This document shows, piece by piece, positions 51,165 through 61,588 of a DNA stretch of 64,000 nt (position 1 is the stretch's first letter; every line of letters begins with the position of its first letter). The notes under the pieces are model-generated. The model worked only from the letters and a program-made list of their open reading frames with translations. It did not search any database and was not told the origin of the DNA. The position numbers and the translations under genes are program-made. Source of the stretch: an uncultured Lachnospiraceae bacterium (lineage in GTDB: Bacteria; Bacillota; Clostridia; Eubacteriales; Anaerofustaceae); NCBI GenBank assembly GCA_944381375.1, contig CALWKX010000022.1, positions 62,001 to 126,000 on the forward strand, in the 5' to 3' direction.

Positions 51165-52112
51165 TTATTCATCGCTCTGCTTCAGCGAAAGACCTATCTC
51201 GCTGAGACGCTTTTTGATTTCGTTGAGTGATTTTTTGCCTAAATTGCGAACTTTTGCCATATCCTCTTCACTCTTTGAGATAAGCTGGTCAAGCGTATAT
51301 ATATCTGCTCTTCTCAAACAGTTGCTCGAACGCACAGAAAGCTCAAGCTCGTCAATAGACATTTCAAGGACTTTTTCCTTTTCATTTTCTTTACATTCCA
51401 CCATAAGCGAAACATTCTGAAGATTATCATTGAGATCTATAAACAGCTTAAAGTGATCGTTTAGAACTTTTGAAGCAAGCGATACGGCCTCTTCCGGAGT
51501 TATAGTTCCGTTAGTCCATACCTCCAAAGTAAGCTTGTCAAAATCAGTAACGTTTCCTACACGGGTATTTTCCACTGTAAAGTTGACTTTGCGAACGGGA
51601 GTGTATATTGAATCAACGGGAATCGTGCCTATCGGCATATCCTCTTTTTTATTTTTTTCGCTTGCGCTGTAGCCTCTGCCTGTTTCAACGGTCATAGACA
51701 TATTTATTTCCGCGCCGCTCATGAGAGAAGCTATATGCGCTTCGGGATTCAATACTTCAACCTCACTGTCGCATATGATATCCGCGCCCGTTACTTCTTT
51801 TTCGCCTTTAGCTTGAATATAGACTGTTTTCGGGCCGTTGTCGTGCAGCTTGAAAACTATCTTTTTCAAATTAAGTATTATTTCAAGAACATCCTCGCTT
51901 ACCCCCTCAATAGAAGTAAACTCGTGCAGCACGCCTTCTATTTTAACGCTCGTTATGGCGCTTCCGGGAAGGGAAGAAAGCATGATCCTTCTTAAGGAAT
52001 TGCCCAAAGTCGTGGCATATCCTCTCTCCAACGGTTCAACAACAAATTTGCCGTATGTTTTGTCGGCATTCACATCTGTTATTTGTATATTCGGTTTTTG
52101 AAATTCTAACAT
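51165..52112 (-). CDS. rpoA: RNA polymerase alpha subunit
   Basis: About 315 residues. The N-terminal domain dimerises and starts enzyme assembly ([36 protein letters not shown]). The C-terminal domain binds UP elements and activators ([34 protein letters not shown]). The ATG at 52112 (MLEFQKPNI) is chosen because GGAGG lies 6 bases upstream; an earlier frame start at 52145 is unsupported. Confidence 0.97.
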   Translation of the reverse strand: MLEFQKPNIQITDVNADKTYGKFVVEPLERGYATTLGNSLRRIMLSSLPGSAITSVKIEGVLHEFTSIEGVSEDVLEIILNLKKIVFKLHDNGPKTVYIQAKGEKEVTGADIICDSEVEVLNPEAHIASLMSGAEINMSMTVETGRGYSASEKNKKEDMPIGTIPVDSIYTPVRKVNFTVENTRVGNVTDFDKLTLEVWTNGTITPEEAVSLASKVLNDHFKLFIDLNDNLQNVSLMVECKENEKEKVLEMSIDELELSVRSSNCLRRADIYTLDQLISKSEEDMAKVRNLGKKSLNEIKKRLSEIGLSLKQSDE

Positions 52113-52163
52113 AAAACCCCTCCACATATTTTGTAATAACAGCAACCGAGGTAATGTGGATCA

Positions 52164-52790
52164 TTATTTGGAATAGAATTCGACAATTAAACGGTCCTCG
52201 ATGGGTATTTCCATATCTGCCTTAGTAGGCTTATTAAGAAGCGTCGCACTCATCTTTTCAAAATCCACGCTCAGAAAAGCCGGTATAACTTTTCCGGAAT
52301 TCGTTTCCACGATTTGCGTGAATTTAGGAGATTTTCTGCTTTTGCTTTTTACTTTTATGATTTGTCCCTGTTTTACTTGGAATGAAGGTATATTTACCTT
52401 TTTATCGTCTACAGTAAAATGATTGTGCAAAACAAGCTGTCTGGCTTCTTTTCTGGAATTCGCGAAGCCCATTCTGTATACAATATTATCAAGACGACAT
52501 TCAAGCAGCTCTATAAGGTTTTCACCCGTAACGCCGCTTTTTCTTTCGGCTTTATCAAAATAGCTTCTGAACTGCTTTTCCAAAACGCCGTAAATTCTTT
52601 TGGCTTTTTGTTTTTCTCTAAGCTGTACGCCGTATTCGCTCATTTTGCCGCCTTTTTTACCATGCTGACCCGGCGCGCTTGCTCTGCGCACAAGAGCGCA
52701 TTTATCCGTGTAGCATCTTGCGCCTTTAAGAAAAAGCTTTTCCTTTTCTCTGCGGCACAGCTTGCATGATGCGTCTGTATATCTGGCCAT
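52164..52790 (-). CDS. rpsD: 30S ribosomal protein S4
   Basis: Primary 16S-binding protein that nucleates 30S assembly. The 208 residues include CKLCRREKEKLFLKG near residues 9-23 (zinc-type cysteines of the long S4 form), KKGGKMSEYGVQLREKQKAK and the S4 RNA-binding domain with LDNIVYRMGFANSRKEARQL. It sits between rpsK and rpoA in the alpha operon. Confidence 0.98.
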   Translation of the reverse strand: MARYTDASCKLCRREKEKLFLKGARCYTDKCALVRRASAPGQHGKKGGKMSEYGVQLREKQKAKRIYGVLEKQFRSYFDKAERKSGVTGENLIELLECRLDNIVYRMGFANSRKEARQLVLHNHFTVDDKKVNIPSFQVKQGQIIKVKSKSRKSPKFTQIVETNSGKVIPAFLSVDFEKMSATLLNKPTKADMEIPIEDRLIVEFYSK

Positions 52791-52836
52791 ATTAAATGAT
52801 CAACCTCCGTATAATATAGATAATTCTTTCAAGCAA

Positions 52837-53232
52837 TCAGACTCTGCGTCTTTTAGGCGGACGGCAGCCGTTATGCGGTATAGGCGTAACGTCCTTAATG
52901 GATGTAATTTCAAGCCCTGCGGCCTGAAGCGCGCGTATAGCTGCTTCTCTTCCGCTGCCGGGACCTTTTACGAAAACGTCCACGGTTTTAAGCCCGTGCT
53001 CCATGGCTCTTTTGGCAGCCTCTCCCGCAGCCGTCTGCGCCGCATAAGGAGTACTTTTCCTTGAACCTTTAAATCCTAATTCGCCTGCGCTCGACCATCC
53101 CAAAGCATTGCCCTCAACGTCCGTAAGGGTTACTATCGTATTATTGAAGGAGGACTGAATATGCGCCTGACCCTTTTCTATATTTTTCTTAACTTTTTTC
53201 TTTCTGCCCTTTACTACTCTTTTCTGTGCCAA
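52837..53232 (-). CDS. rpsK: 30S ribosomal protein S11
   Basis: The 131 residues have a basic N-terminus ([10 protein letters not shown]), [20 protein letters not shown], and the end [13 protein letters not shown] (here [15 protein letters not shown]) that is nearly invariant in S11. It follows rpsM by 12 bp. Confidence 0.98.
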   Translation of the reverse strand: MAQKRVVKGRKKKVKKNIEKGQAHIQSSFNNTIVTLTDVEGNALGWSSAGELGFKGSRKSTPYAAQTAAGEAAKRAMEHGLKTVDVFVKGPGSGREAAIRALQAAGLEITSIKDVTPIPHNGCRPPKRRRV

Positions 53233-53244
53233 TTTGACCCCTCC

Positions 53245-53619
53245 TTAAGCTTTCTTGGACTTTCTTCCTACGGTCTTTTTAGGCCCTTTTCTTGTTCTCG
53301 CGTTCGTCTTTGAGTTTTGACCTCTTACAGGCAGCCCTCTTCTGTGACGCATTCCGCGATAGCAGCCGATCTCCGTAAGACGCTTTATGTCAAGAGATAC
53401 TTCACGCTTTAAATCTCCCTCGACAGTATAGGAATTGTCTATTATTGAACGCAGTGAGTTGATTTCGGCTTCCGTCAGATCCTTTACTCTTGTATCAGGA
53501 TTGACGCCGGCCTCAGCAAGTATTTTATTCGACAAAACTCTGCCGATGCCGTAAATATAGGTTAAGCCTATTTCTATGCGTTTTTCTCTCGGCAAATCCA
53601 CGCCGGCAATTCGTGCCAT
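53245..53619 (-). CDS. rpsM: 30S ribosomal protein S13
   Basis: Located at the head of the 30S subunit, contacting tRNA and the 50S. The 124 residues start [20 protein letters not shown] and carry [17 protein letters not shown] and a C-terminal [13 protein letters not shown]. It opens the S13-S11-S4-alpha group after rpmJ. Confidence 0.98.
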   Translation of the reverse strand: MARIAGVDLPREKRIEIGLTYIYGIGRVLSNKILAEAGVNPDTRVKDLTEAEINSLRSIIDNSYTVEGDLKREVSLDIKRLTEIGCYRGMRHRRGLPVRGQNSKTNARTRKGPKKTVGRKSKKA

Positions 53620-53729
53620 TAAATCTTGTACCTCCGTTTGTACTATGAGTTGGTTAATTTTTAAATATATAATAATCAGTTCATAAGATGAGTAGTAACT
53701 ACTCCAGCCGCTCTTGATGACTGTATTTT

Positions 53730-53870
<141 letters not shown>

Positions 53871-54095
53871 TTATTTGGCCTTGCCTCTCCATACGATCCT
53901 GCCCTTTGTCGGATCGTATGCCGAAAGCTGCAATACTACTTTATCGCCCGGCAGTATTCTGATATAGTTCATTCTGAGTTTGCCTGATATATGAGCCATT
54001 ACTTCATATCCGTTATCAAGCTTTACTTTAAACATTGTATTGGGCAATGCTTCCGTTACTGTGCCCTCAACTTCGATATAATCGCTTTTACTCAA
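53871..54095 (-). CDS. infA: Translation initiation factor IF-1
   Basis: A one-domain OB-fold factor that binds the ribosomal A site during initiation. About 74 residues: [18 protein letters not shown], then [20 protein letters not shown] and GRIVWRGK near the end. The start is best placed at the TTG at 54095, 6 bases after GGAGG; the ATG at 54101 directly abuts the GGAGG and is too close for initiation. Confidence 0.92.
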   Translation of the reverse strand: MSKSDYIEVEGTVTEALPNTMFKVKLDNGYEVMAHISGKLRMNYIRILPGDKVVLQLSAYDPTKGRIVWRGKAK

Positions 54096-54110
54096 AAGCA
54101 TCCTCCGTTA

Positions 54111-54383
54111 TTATCTTATTTCATCATAAGATTTAAGCGCTTTTCTCAAAGCCGCATTATCGGCTTTTTTGCCGCTTTGATATATTGCTTTAATATCCTC
54201 GCATATCATATGAGTCGGCCGTATATGCTTTATCTTCTTTTTCTTCGGTTTTTCCGCTTTGCGCAATTTTCCATCCGCAAGATAAACGTATGAAGGCTCA
54301 ACTCCCACAATTATCATAAACGCTCCTTTGTCACGTCCCTGAGAGGATATTACTATCTGACCTATACTTAAACCTTCCAGCAA
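54111..54383 (-). CDS. KOW-domain RNA-binding protein (L14e-like)
   Basis: A 90-residue basic protein with a KOW domain at the N-terminus (IGQIVISSQGRDKGAFMIIVG) and a lysine-rich middle (KAEKPKKKKIKHIRP). It resembles the archaeal/eukaryotic L14e family. In Clostridia it regularly lies between map and infA, as here. It probably binds RNA or the ribosome, but its role is not established. Confidence 0.88.
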   Translation of the reverse strand: MLEGLSIGQIVISSQGRDKGAFMIIVGVEPSYVYLADGKLRKAEKPKKKKIKHIRPTHMICEDIKAIYQSGKKADNAALRKALKSYDEIR

Positions 54384-54392
54384 GCATTCACC

Positions 54393-55142
54393 TCACAAAA
54401 CCGTTAAAATGGAAGGCTCGCCTTTAGTCAGCGCAATAGTATTTTCATAATGCGCGCTTGCTTTTCCGTCAGCCGTCTTTACTGTCCACCCGTCAGCGCA
54501 GACTTTTGTATCATACACTCCGATATTTATCATCGGCTCTATTGCAAGCGTCATTCCAGCCTTAAGGCGCACGCCGAAGCCTGGATTGCCGTAATTGGGC
54601 ACTGATGGATCCTCATGCATGTTTTTTCCGACGCCGTGGCCCACATAATCGCGCACAACCGAATATCCTCTGCTTTCGGCATAAGACTGAATGGCATGCG
54701 ATACATCGTAAAGCCTGTTGCCTTCGCGGCAAAACTCAAGTCCTGCGTAAAACGAACCTTTTGTTGCTTCTATAAGGTCTTTTTTCTCCTGAGATATTTC
54801 ACCAACGGCAAACGTTCTGGCCATATCCCCCACATATCCGTTCAAAGTCGCGCCTATATCAATACTTACTATATCGCCTTCTTTTAAAACTTTTTTCTTA
54901 TCGGGTATTCCGTGAACTATCTCATCGTTAACCGAGGCGCAGATATTTTTGGGATATCCGTTGTATTGATAAAATGTAGGATATGCTCCGCAGCCAACAA
55001 TAACATCGCGCGCAATCTCATCGAGTTCAAGCGTTGTTATTCCGGGGCGAACGGCTTTTCTCACTGCCTCCATAGCCATGGCGGTCACTTTCCCCGCCAT
55101 ACGCATAAGGCGTATTTCGTTTTCGGATTTTATGATAATCAT
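54393..55142 (-). CDS. map: Methionine aminopeptidase type I
   Basis: Removes the initiator Met from new proteins. The 249 residues contain the metal ligands in SIDIGATLNGYVGDMARTF (two Asp), GHGVGKNMHEDPSVPNYG (His), AIEPMINIG (Glu) and AHYENTIAL (Glu). It follows adk by 10 bp, as in the standard spc operon. Confidence 0.97.
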   Translation of the reverse strand: MIIIKSENEIRLMRMAGKVTAMAMEAVRKAVRPGITTLELDEIARDVIVGCGAYPTFYQYNGYPKNICASVNDEIVHGIPDKKKVLKEGDIVSIDIGATLNGYVGDMARTFAVGEISQEKKDLIEATKGSFYAGLEFCREGNRLYDVSHAIQSYAESRGYSVVRDYVGHGVGKNMHEDPSVPNYGNPGFGVRLKAGMTLAIEPMINIGVYDTKVCADGWTVKTADGKASAHYENTIALTKGEPSILTVL

Positions 55143-55152
55143 TTCCGCCGTC

Positions 55153-55800
55153 CTAAAGCGCAGACAGAATATCGGCTATATCTTTTTCAACGGCGCTGAT
55201 TGACTGCTGTCCGTCAACTTTTTTGACGATGCCCTGTTTTTCGTAATAATCGATCAAAGGAGCAGTTTTTTCATCATATTCTTCGAGACGTTTGACAACA
55301 GTCGCTTCTTTATCATCATCGCGCTGATATAACTCGCTGCCGCACTTATCGCACACATCCTGCTTTTGGGGAGGATTGAATGTTACATGATACGTTGCTG
55401 CGCAGCCTTTGCATATTCTGCGTCCCACGATACGCTCTGTAAGTTTTGCGTAATCAGCCGTGATCACCAAAGCGCAGTCAAGCTTCTCGCCGGCTTTATT
55501 TAATATCTTATCAAGTTCCACGGCCTGATTAATAGTACGCGGGAAACCATCGAGCATATAGCCTGCTTTGCAGTCGTCCTCCTCAAGCCTTTGAGCTACC
55601 ATTGAAACCGTTACTTCGTCCGGCACCAAAAGGCCCTTTTGAGTATACTCCTTAACCTTAAGGCCCAAAGGCGTATTCTCTTTTATGTTTTTCCTGAAGA
55701 TATCCCCCGTTGAAATATGAACTATTCCGAAACGCTTTATTATGGCTTCGGCTTGAGTGCCTTTACCTGCGCCCGGAGGTCCGAGCAATACGATTTTCAT
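55153..55800 (-). CDS. adk: Adenylate kinase (zinc lid form)
   Basis: Interconverts ATP+AMP and 2 ADP. About 215 residues. P-loop GPPGAGKGTQAE, AMP site HISTGDIFRKNIKE and LDGFPRTINQA are present. The lid has a four-cysteine zinc site (CKGCAATYHV and CDKCGSEL), the usual Gram-positive form. The ATG at 55800 is used rather than a TTG 6 bases upstream, because its distance from the AAGAGG sequence is better. Confidence 0.97.
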   Translation of the reverse strand: MKIVLLGPPGAGKGTQAEAIIKRFGIVHISTGDIFRKNIKENTPLGLKVKEYTQKGLLVPDEVTVSMVAQRLEEDDCKAGYMLDGFPRTINQAVELDKILNKAGEKLDCALVITADYAKLTERIVGRRICKGCAATYHVTFNPPQKQDVCDKCGSELYQRDDDKEATVVKRLEEYDEKTAPLIDYYEKQGIVKKVDGQQSISAVEKDIADILSAL

Positions 55801-55814
55801 TTTCAAATGCCTCT

Positions 55815-57071
55815 TTATTTAAGAAATCCTTTATAGTTTCTCATAATCATTTGCTGTTCGAGCTGTTTGACTGTTTCCAAAGCAACTCCGACCACAATCA
55901 AAAGACTGGTGCCTCCGAATTGAAGGTTAAGTCCTGTTACGTTTCCTACGATAATAGGTATAATCGCTATCAACGCAAGGAACAATCCGCCGAAAAGCGT
56001 CAAGCGGTTCAATATCTTTGATAAATACTGTACCGTTGGCGCGCCGGGACGAATTCCAGGGATAAATCCGCCGTATTGTTTAAGATTATTAGCCACATCC
56101 TGTGGATTAAACGTAACAAGCGTATAAAAAAACGTAAACGCTATTGTAAGCACAACGTATATTATAGTGGGGACAGTTTTGCCCCAGCTCATAAACTCCG
56201 CAAAGCTTGCAAGCCAACCTACATTTGGGAAAAACGACGCTAATGTTGAAGGAAACATCGTTAATGTTGAAGCAAAAATAATCGGAATAACTCCTGATTG
56301 ATTGACTTTCAGCGGCAAATGCGTATTCCTTCCGCCGTACACTTTTCTGCCGACAACTCTTTTGGCATACTGTACAGGTATTTTCCTTGTTCCTTCCTGA
56401 ACTGCAACCACTCCTGCCACTGTAAGCAGTATAAATATAATCATAATGGGCAGCAAGTACAGTTTTGACGAATCAGTCTGCATTGTAAGCACAAGACTTT
56501 GTATAGCGGAAGGAATGGACGATATTATTCCAACGAAAATTATTATCGAAATACCGTTTCCTATCCCTTTTTCCGTAATGCTTTCGCCCATCCACAACAG
56601 CAGGCAGCTTCCGGCAGTTACAACGGTAATGACAAGCAGCTTCACCCAAAATGTATTTACAAGCAATACGGAGCCAACTGTAACCGTAACGCCGTATGCC
56701 TGGATAACTGACAATAATAAAGCTGCATAGCGCGTATATTTGGCAAGTTTCTTTCTTCCCGCCTCGCCTTCTTTTGAAAGTCTCTCCCATGAGGGTATGA
56801 CTACCGTAAGAAGATTAATGACGATTGAAGCCGTAATATACGGTGATATCGACATAGCAAATATGGAGAAATTGCTGAAGTTATTTCCTGAAATTATGTT
56901 CAAAAGCCCAAGCATGCTGTTGCTTCCTATAAGCTGCTCCACTGCTTGCGTATTGATATACGGAACCGCTATGAAGGAGCCTGCACGAAACAGCACTATC
57001 ATTATGAGCGTATAGATAATTCTTTTTCTTAGATCAGGTATCTTCCATGCACGCTTGATTGTTTGGATCAT
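55815..57071 (-). CDS. secY: Protein translocase subunit SecY
   Basis: Central pore of the Sec translocon in the cytoplasmic membrane. The 418 residues contain ten membrane helices and known signatures: ISPYITASIVINLL (helix 2), KVNQSGVIPIIFAS and GFIPGIRPGAPTVQYL. It lies between rplO and adk, its classical place, with no gap to rplO (the genes abut). Confidence 0.98.
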   Translation of the reverse strand: MIQTIKRAWKIPDLRKRIIYTLIMIVLFRAGSFIAVPYINTQAVEQLIGSNSMLGLLNIISGNNFSNFSIFAMSISPYITASIVINLLTVVIPSWERLSKEGEAGRKKLAKYTRYAALLLSVIQAYGVTVTVGSVLLVNTFWVKLLVITVVTAGSCLLLWMGESITEKGIGNGISIIIFVGIISSIPSAIQSLVLTMQTDSSKLYLLPIMIIFILLTVAGVVAVQEGTRKIPVQYAKRVVGRKVYGGRNTHLPLKVNQSGVIPIIFASTLTMFPSTLASFFPNVGWLASFAEFMSWGKTVPTIIYVVLTIAFTFFYTLVTFNPQDVANNLKQYGGFIPGIRPGAPTVQYLSKILNRLTLFGGLFLALIAIIPIIVGNVTGLNLQFGGTSLLIVVGVALETVKQLEQQMIMRNYKGFLK

Positions 57072-57515
57072 TTAGAGTTCCTCTACTTTACCGCCTGCGG
57101 CTTCAATTTTTTCACGGGCGCTCCGGCTTACATTCGCTATTTTTACTGTAAGCTCTTTTTTGAGTTCCCCATTTCCAAGTATTTTTACCTGAGAGTATTT
57201 ATTCTTTACAAGCCCTTCTTTTTTGAGCGAATCCAAGGTTATTACAGAGCCTTTTCTGAATTTGTTTAATTTATCTATATTAACGATAGCAATTTCGTTT
57301 TTGAATTTTGCGTTCGAAAAGCCTCTTTTGGGCACTCTTCTTGTAAGGGGCATCTGGCCGCCTTCGAAACCTATGCGCACACCTCCGCCCGAACGGGATT
57401 TCTGACCGTCCTGACCTCTGCCTGCAGTTTTGCCCTGTCCTGTCGCAGTGCCTCTGCCTTTTCTCTTTGGCTCCTTTGTCGAGCCGGGAGCCGGTTTAAG
57501 AGTATGAAGCTTCAT
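57072..57515 (-). CDS. rplO: 50S ribosomal protein L15
   Basis: The 147 residues start with the Gly/Arg-rich extension [21 protein letters not shown], then [20 protein letters not shown], and end in the globular domain with [19 protein letters not shown]. Fits the L15 length and its place after rpmD. Confidence 0.98.
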   Translation of the reverse strand: MKLHTLKPAPGSTKEPKRKGRGTATGQGKTAGRGQDGQKSRSGGGVRIGFEGGQMPLTRRVPKRGFSNAKFKNEIAIVNIDKLNKFRKGSVITLDSLKKEGLVKNKYSQVKILGNGELKKELTVKIANVSRSAREKIEAAGGKVEEL

Positions 57516-57528
57516 AATGCCTATCCTC

Positions 57529-57720
57529 CTATATTTCTTCGACTTTCAGCATAAAACCGACTTTTTGAATTATTCCTCTAATGGCGGGAGTATCCTGCCT
57601 TGTTACGCTTTGTCCTATTTTTTTAAGTCCCAAAGCTTCAATGATCTGTCTTTGCTGCTGATTTTTTCCTATAAGACTTCTATTAAGTGTGATTTTCAAC
57701 TGTTTGTTCGCCTTAGCCAA
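57529..57720 (-). CDS. rpmD: 50S ribosomal protein L30
   Basis: A 63-residue protein with [20 protein letters not shown] and a central [20 protein letters not shown], typical of the short bacterial L30. It lies between rpsE and rplO with a 14-bp gap upstream. Confidence 0.96.
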   Translation of the reverse strand: MAKANKQLKITLNRSLIGKNQQQRQIIEALGLKKIGQSVTRQDTPAIRGIIQKVGFMLKVEEI

Positions 57721-57734
57721 TTTTTTTCACACTC

Positions 57735-58241
57735 CTAACTTAATATTTCTTCTACGCTCTTGCCGCGCTTTGCTGCAACCTGCTGCGCACTGACAAGACT
57801 GCTAAGACCCTGCAATGTAGCCTTAACCATATTGTTGGCGTTGTTGGATCCTAATGATTTTGTTCTTATATCGGATATTCCGGCAAGCTCAAGCACTGCA
57901 CGAGCAGGTCCTCCTGCGATAACTCCGGTACCTTCGCCGGCAGGCATCAAAAGCATTCTGCCCGCTCCGAAACGCCCTATGATCTGATGAGGTATAGTTG
58001 TGCCTCTGAGCGGAACGCTTATCATATTCTTTTTTGCGTCCTCAGTGCCTTTGCGTATGGCTTCCGGTATTTCTATGGCTTTGCCAAGTCCTACGCCTAC
58101 ATGGCCGGCTCCGTCGCCTACAACTACCAGGCACGAAAAACGCATGTTGCGTCCGCCTTTAACCGTTTTGGCTACTCTGTTTATCTGAACTACTTTTTCC
58201 TTAAGATCCAGCTCAGCCGGATTAAAGTCATTTTTCTTCAC
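57735..58241 (-). CDS. rpsE: 30S ribosomal protein S5
   Basis: The 168 residues have the N-terminal double-stranded RNA-binding part with [20 protein letters not shown] and [18 protein letters not shown], then [21 protein letters not shown]5 acts in translational accuracy. Standard place between rplR and rpmD. Confidence 0.98.
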   Translation of the reverse strand: MKKNDFNPAELDLKEKVVQINRVAKTVKGGRNMRFSCLVVVGDGAGHVGVGLGKAIEIPEAIRKGTEDAKKNMISVPLRGTTIPHQIIGRFGAGRMLLMPAGEGTGVIAGGPARAVLELAGISDIRTKSLGSNNANNMVKATLQGLSSLVSAQQVAAKRGKSVEEILS

Positions 58242-58252
58242 GCTAAGCCCTC

Positions 58253-58624
58253 CTAAAACTCAAGTCCCGCTTCTCTTGCGGCATCGGCAAGAGCTTTTAT
58301 TCTGCCGTGGTAGACATATCCGCCTCTGTCGAATACGACTTTGCTTATTCCCTTATCCGCCGCTGCCTTAGCGACCGCTTCGCCTACTTTTTTCGCAGCC
58401 TCTATGCCGGAAGTAGATATATTTTCTTCAATATCCTTCACAACGCTTTTTGAGCATGCGCTGGCCAGGGTCACACCGTTTACATCATCAATAATCTGAG
58501 CGTAAATATGCTTATTGCTGCGGAAAACATTCAGTCTGGGTATTTGAGGAGTGCCGCTGATGTGGTTACGTATTCTTTCATGTCTTTTCAATCTGATTTT
58601 ATTTCTGACAGGTTTACTTATCAT
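58253..58624 (-). CDS. rplR: 50S ribosomal protein L18
   Basis: Binds 5S rRNA. The 123 residues have the basic N-terminus [37 protein letters not shown] and a C-terminal [20 protein letters not shown]. It lies 13 bp after rplF. Confidence 0.98.
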   Translation of the reverse strand: MISKPVRNKIRLKRHERIRNHISGTPQIPRLNVFRSNKHIYAQIIDDVNGVTLASACSKSVVKDIEENISTSGIEAAKKVGEAVAKAAADKGISKVVFDRGGYVYHGRIKALADAAREAGLEF

Positions 58625-58637
58625 AAAGCATCACTCC

Positions 58638-59177
58638 TTACTTCTTACCGGTCTTGCCTTCTTTTATTCTGACATACTCGCCGGCATATCTGACGCCTTT
58701 GCCTTTATAGGGTTCCGGCGGACGAACCTTCTTTATGTTGGCTGCGTGTTCGCCTACGCGCTGCTTATCGATGCCCTTTACGATTATCTTGTTGTTGCCT
58801 TCTACAACCGTTTGGATATCTTCGGGATCTACCATTTCCACAGGATGAGAATATCCCAAATTCAATATCAGCTTATTGCCCTGCTTTTGAGCTCTGTAGC
58901 CTACGCCGACGATTTCGAGCTCTTTTGTAAAGCCGTTTGTCACGCCTTCAACCATATTAGCTACCAATTTTCTTGTAAGGCCATGCAAAGCTTTATGTTC
59001 TTTATCGTCAGACGGTCTGCTTACGCAAAGCACTCCGTTTTGAATATCGAATATCATATCCTTTGATATTGCCTGGACTAACTCCCCTTTCGGTCCCTTT
59101 ACGCGAACCGAACCATTGTCGATTTTGATCTCGACTGAGGCGGGGATATTAATGGGCATTCTTCCTATTCTTGACAT
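58638..59177 (-). CDS. rplF: 50S ribosomal protein L6
   Basis: The 179 residues have two L6 repeats, starting [18 protein letters not shown], and the C-terminal signature [20 protein letters not shown]. It follows rpsH in the spc operon. Confidence 0.98.
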   Translation of the reverse strand: MSRIGRMPINIPASVEIKIDNGSVRVKGPKGELVQAISKDMIFDIQNGVLCVSRPSDDKEHKALHGLTRKLVANMVEGVTNGFTKELEIVGVGYRAQKQGNKLILNLGYSHPVEMVDPEDIQTVVEGNNKIIVKGIDKQRVGEHAANIKKVRPPEPYKGKGVRYAGEYVRIKEGKTGKK

Positions 59178-59205
59178 TTTATGCCTCCTTAATATTTTAT
59201 GCCTG

Positions 59206-59604
59206 CTACCATATATAGCAAAGCACCTCTCCGCCTACGTTTAATTTGCGGGCGTTTTTATCCGTCATAACTCCTTTGGATGTGGAGATTATGGCTATTC
59301 CGAGTCCGTTTAGAACCTTTGGAACTTCGTCTCTTGCGGCGTAGATTCTGAGTCCCGGCTTTGAAATCCTTTTAAGACCGGAAATTACCTTTGAATCGTC
59401 CTCGCCGTATTTCAGGGTTATTTCAAGCATTCCCTGCTTATCATTATCTATTTCGCTAACCTGCTTTATATAGCCCTCTTCCAACATAATATTGGCAATA
59501 GCCTTTTTTATATTTGAAGAAGGAACAGTAACTGACGCATGCTTGGCGTTGTTTGCGTTTCTGATTCTTGTAAGCATATCAGCAATAGGGTCAGTCATAA
59601 CCAT
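59206..59604 (-). CDS. rpsH: 30S ribosomal protein S8
   Basis: The 132 residues begin [18 protein letters not shown], nearly identical to other Firmicutes, and end with [21 protein letters not shown]8 binds 16S rRNA and, in other bacteria, represses the spc operon mRNA. Confidence 0.98.
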   Translation of the reverse strand: MVMTDPIADMLTRIRNANNAKHASVTVPSSNIKKAIANIMLEEGYIKQVSEIDNDKQGMLEITLKYGEDDSKVISGLKRISKPGLRIYAARDEVPKVLNGLGIAIISTSKGVMTDKNARKLNVGGEVLCYIW

Positions 59605-59634
59605 ACCGCTTATCCTCCTTAATAATTGATGTTA

Positions 59635-59820
59635 CTACCAGCTCGCCTTTTTGACTCCGGGAATCTCTCCCCTGTAAGCCAGCTCTCTGAAGCAAATTCT
59701 GCATATGCCGTATTTTCTCAGATAAGCATGAGGCCTGCCGCATATACGGCATCTTGAATACGCTCTTGTTGAGAATTTAGGCTCGCGTTTCTGCTTTGCT
59801 ATCATTGATTTTTTTGCCAT
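59635..59820 (-). CDS. rpsN: 30S ribosomal protein S14 type Z
   Basis: A 61-residue zinc-binding form with C-x2-C pairs in [20 protein letters not shown]. This short form is the usual one in Gram-positive bacteria. It lies between rplE and rpsH. Confidence 0.98.
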   Translation of the reverse strand: MAKKSMIAKQKREPKFSTRAYSRCRICGRPHAYLRKYGICRICFRELAYRGEIPGVKKASW

Positions 59821-59831
59821 GAGCTACCTCC

Positions 59832-60374
59832 TTAAGCCTGAGAAAAAGGCATCCCGAGCTGTTTTAAGAGTTCGTATGCTTCCTCGTCGGTTTTAGCTGT
59901 CGTTACGAATATCACATCCATGCCGCGGATGGTCTCAACCTTATCGTAGTTTATCTCCGGAAAGATAAGCTGCTCTTTGATGCCCAAAGCATAGTTGCCG
60001 CGTCCGTCAAATGCGGAAGGCGACACTCCGCGAAAGTCCCTTATACGGGGGATGGCTATATTAATGAGCCTGTCTGCAAATTCGTACATTCTGTCTTTGC
60101 GAAGCGTTACTTTAGCGCCTATATCCATACCTTTACGCACTTTAAAGTTGGATACGGATTTTTTAGCTTTGATGATTATTGCTTTCTGTCCCGTTATTTG
60201 TTCAAGCTCGCGCACTGCTGATTCCATTGCTTTGGAATTATCCTTGCAATCGCCGAAACGCATATTCACAACGATTTTTTCAAGCTTGGGTATAAGCGTA
60301 ACATTTTCGTATTTGAATTTTTCTTTAAGCGCGGGAACAGCCGTTTCAACGTATTTATCAAACATTCTCGCCAT
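59832..60374 (-). CDS. rplE: 50S ribosomal protein L5
   Basis: Binds 5S rRNA and contacts P-site tRNA. The 180 residues include [37 protein letters not shown] and [18 protein letters not shown]. It follows rplX by 3 bp. Confidence 0.98.
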   Translation of the reverse strand: MARMFDKYVETAVPALKEKFKYENVTLIPKLEKIVVNMRFGDCKDNSKAMESAVRELEQITGQKAIIIKAKKSVSNFKVRKGMDIGAKVTLRKDRMYEFADRLINIAIPRIRDFRGVSPSAFDGRGNYALGIKEQLIFPEINYDKVETIRGMDVIFVTTAKTDEEAYELLKQLGMPFSQA

Positions 60375-60377
60375 TTG

Positions 60378-60710
60378 CTATACCCCCTGCTTTCCTACAG
60401 CTTCGCCGCACTTTACGCAAACGCGTATTTTCGTGCCGTCGTTCAGCATTTTATGAGCGACTCTTACGCCTCTTTTGCACTTTTCGCAGTAAAGCATAAC
60501 GTTCGAAGCGTCTATTGAACCTTCCTGATCAATTATGCCGGCTTGCTGCATTTCGCGCGTCGGCTTAAGGTGTTTTTTCCTCATATTTATGCCTTCAACG
60601 ATTACTCTGCCTTTTTTCGGCAAAACCTTAAGCACTTTTGCTTTTTTATTTTTGTCCTTATCTTTTACTCCCGAAATTACTACGACAGTATCACCTTGTT
60701 TTACATGCAT
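60378..60710 (-). CDS. rplX: 50S ribosomal protein L24
   Basis: Assembly-initiating protein with an N-terminal KOW domain. About 110 residues starting MHVKQGDTVVVISGVKDKD. The ATG at 60710 is chosen because it lies 10 bases after AGGAGG and matches the MHVK start of the Bacillus protein; an ATG 9 bases earlier sits right at the AGGAGG. The C-terminus has paired cysteines (YCEKCKRG and CVKCGE), a zinc-ribbon-like form. Confidence 0.95.
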   Translation of the reverse strand: MHVKQGDTVVVISGVKDKDKNKKAKVLKVLPKKGRVIVEGINMRKKHLKPTREMQQAGIIDQEGSIDASNVMLYCEKCKRGVRVAHKMLNDGTKIRVCVKCGEAVGKQGV

Positions 60711-60724
60711 ATTACCCATACCTC

Positions 60725-61093
60725 CTAAAGCACTTCCGGAGCCAGCGATACTATTTTCATGAACTGCTTTTCTCTGAGTTCACGTGCTACCGGTCCGAAT
60801 ATACGCGTGCCTCTGGGCTGGCCGTCTTCTTTGATTATGACGGCTGCGTTTTGGTCAAATCTTATATAGCTTCCGTCCGGGCGTTTAGTCGGGTTAACTG
60901 TTCTTACCACAACGGCTTTTACGACGTCGCCTTTTTTGACGGTTCCTCCGGGCGCAGCGCTCTTTACAGACGCGACGATAATATCGCCTACATACGCATA
61001 GCGTCGTTTAGTTCCGCCGAGCACCCTGATACACAATAATTCTTTAGCGCCTGTATTGTCGGCGACTCTCAAACGCGTTTCCTGCTGTATCAT
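60725..61093 (-). CDS. rplN: 50S ribosomal protein L14
   Basis: The 122 residues begin [20 protein letters not shown] and end [12 protein letters not shown], both diagnostic of L14. [17 protein letters not shown] lies near the end. It forms part of the bridge to the small subunit. Confidence 0.98.
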   Translation of the reverse strand: MIQQETRLRVADNTGAKELLCIRVLGGTKRRYAYVGDIIVASVKSAAPGGTVKKGDVVKAVVVRTVNPTKRPDGSYIRFDQNAAVIIKEDGQPRGTRIFGPVARELREKQFMKIVSLAPEVL

Positions 61094-61124
61094 TGTCTTA
61101 CCTCCTTAAAATACAAGCCCTTGA

Positions 61125-61379
61125 TTATTTTGCTCTTTCAACGATCTCCACGAGCCTGAAGCGTTTGTTTTTGCTAAGCGGGCGCGTTTCCATAATTTTT
61201 ACGGTATCGCCTACCCTGCACTCGTTGTTATCGTCCTGAGCCATGAATTTTGTCGTCCTCAACACACGTTTGCCGTAAAGCGGATGCTTTACCATGGTTT
61301 CAATAGCGACGACAATGCTTTTATCTGCCTTATCGGAAACAACCTTACCGATTTTTACTTTTCTGTTAGCTCTTACCAT
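61125..61379 (-). CDS. rpsQ: 30S ribosomal protein S17
   Basis: An 84-residue OB-fold protein with [19 protein letters not shown] and [19 protein letters not shown], typical of S17. Follows rpmC by 14 bp. Confidence 0.97.
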   Translation of the reverse strand: MVRANRKVKIGKVVSDKADKSIVVAIETMVKHPLYGKRVLRTTKFMAQDDNNECRVGDTVKIMETRPLSKNKRFRLVEIVERAK

Positions 61380-61393
61380 GTTATTTACCTTAC

Positions 61394-61588
61394 CTATGCG
61401 TTAATTTCTCTTTCGCGCAGCACTGTCTTTATTCTTGCATAATCCCTTTTAACTTCTCTGATTCGAAGCGGATTATCAAGCTGACCTGTTGCGTGCTGAA
61501 AACGAAGGTTGAAAAGCTCTTCCTTTAATGTCTTAAGCTGGTTGTTTAATTCTTCTATGGACTGAGTCTTTAAATCTTTAGCTTTCAT
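61394..61588 (-). CDS. rpmC: 50S ribosomal protein L29
   Basis: About 64 residues, a helical hairpin with [20 protein letters not shown] and [19 protein letters not shown]. The ATG at 61588 is preferred over one 6 bases upstream because of the distance to GGCGG. The start lies inside the end of rplP (overlap about 11 bp). Confidence 0.95.
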   Translation of the reverse strand: MKAKDLKTQSIEELNNQLKTLKEELFNLRFQHATGQLDNPLRIREVKRDYARIKTVLREREINA

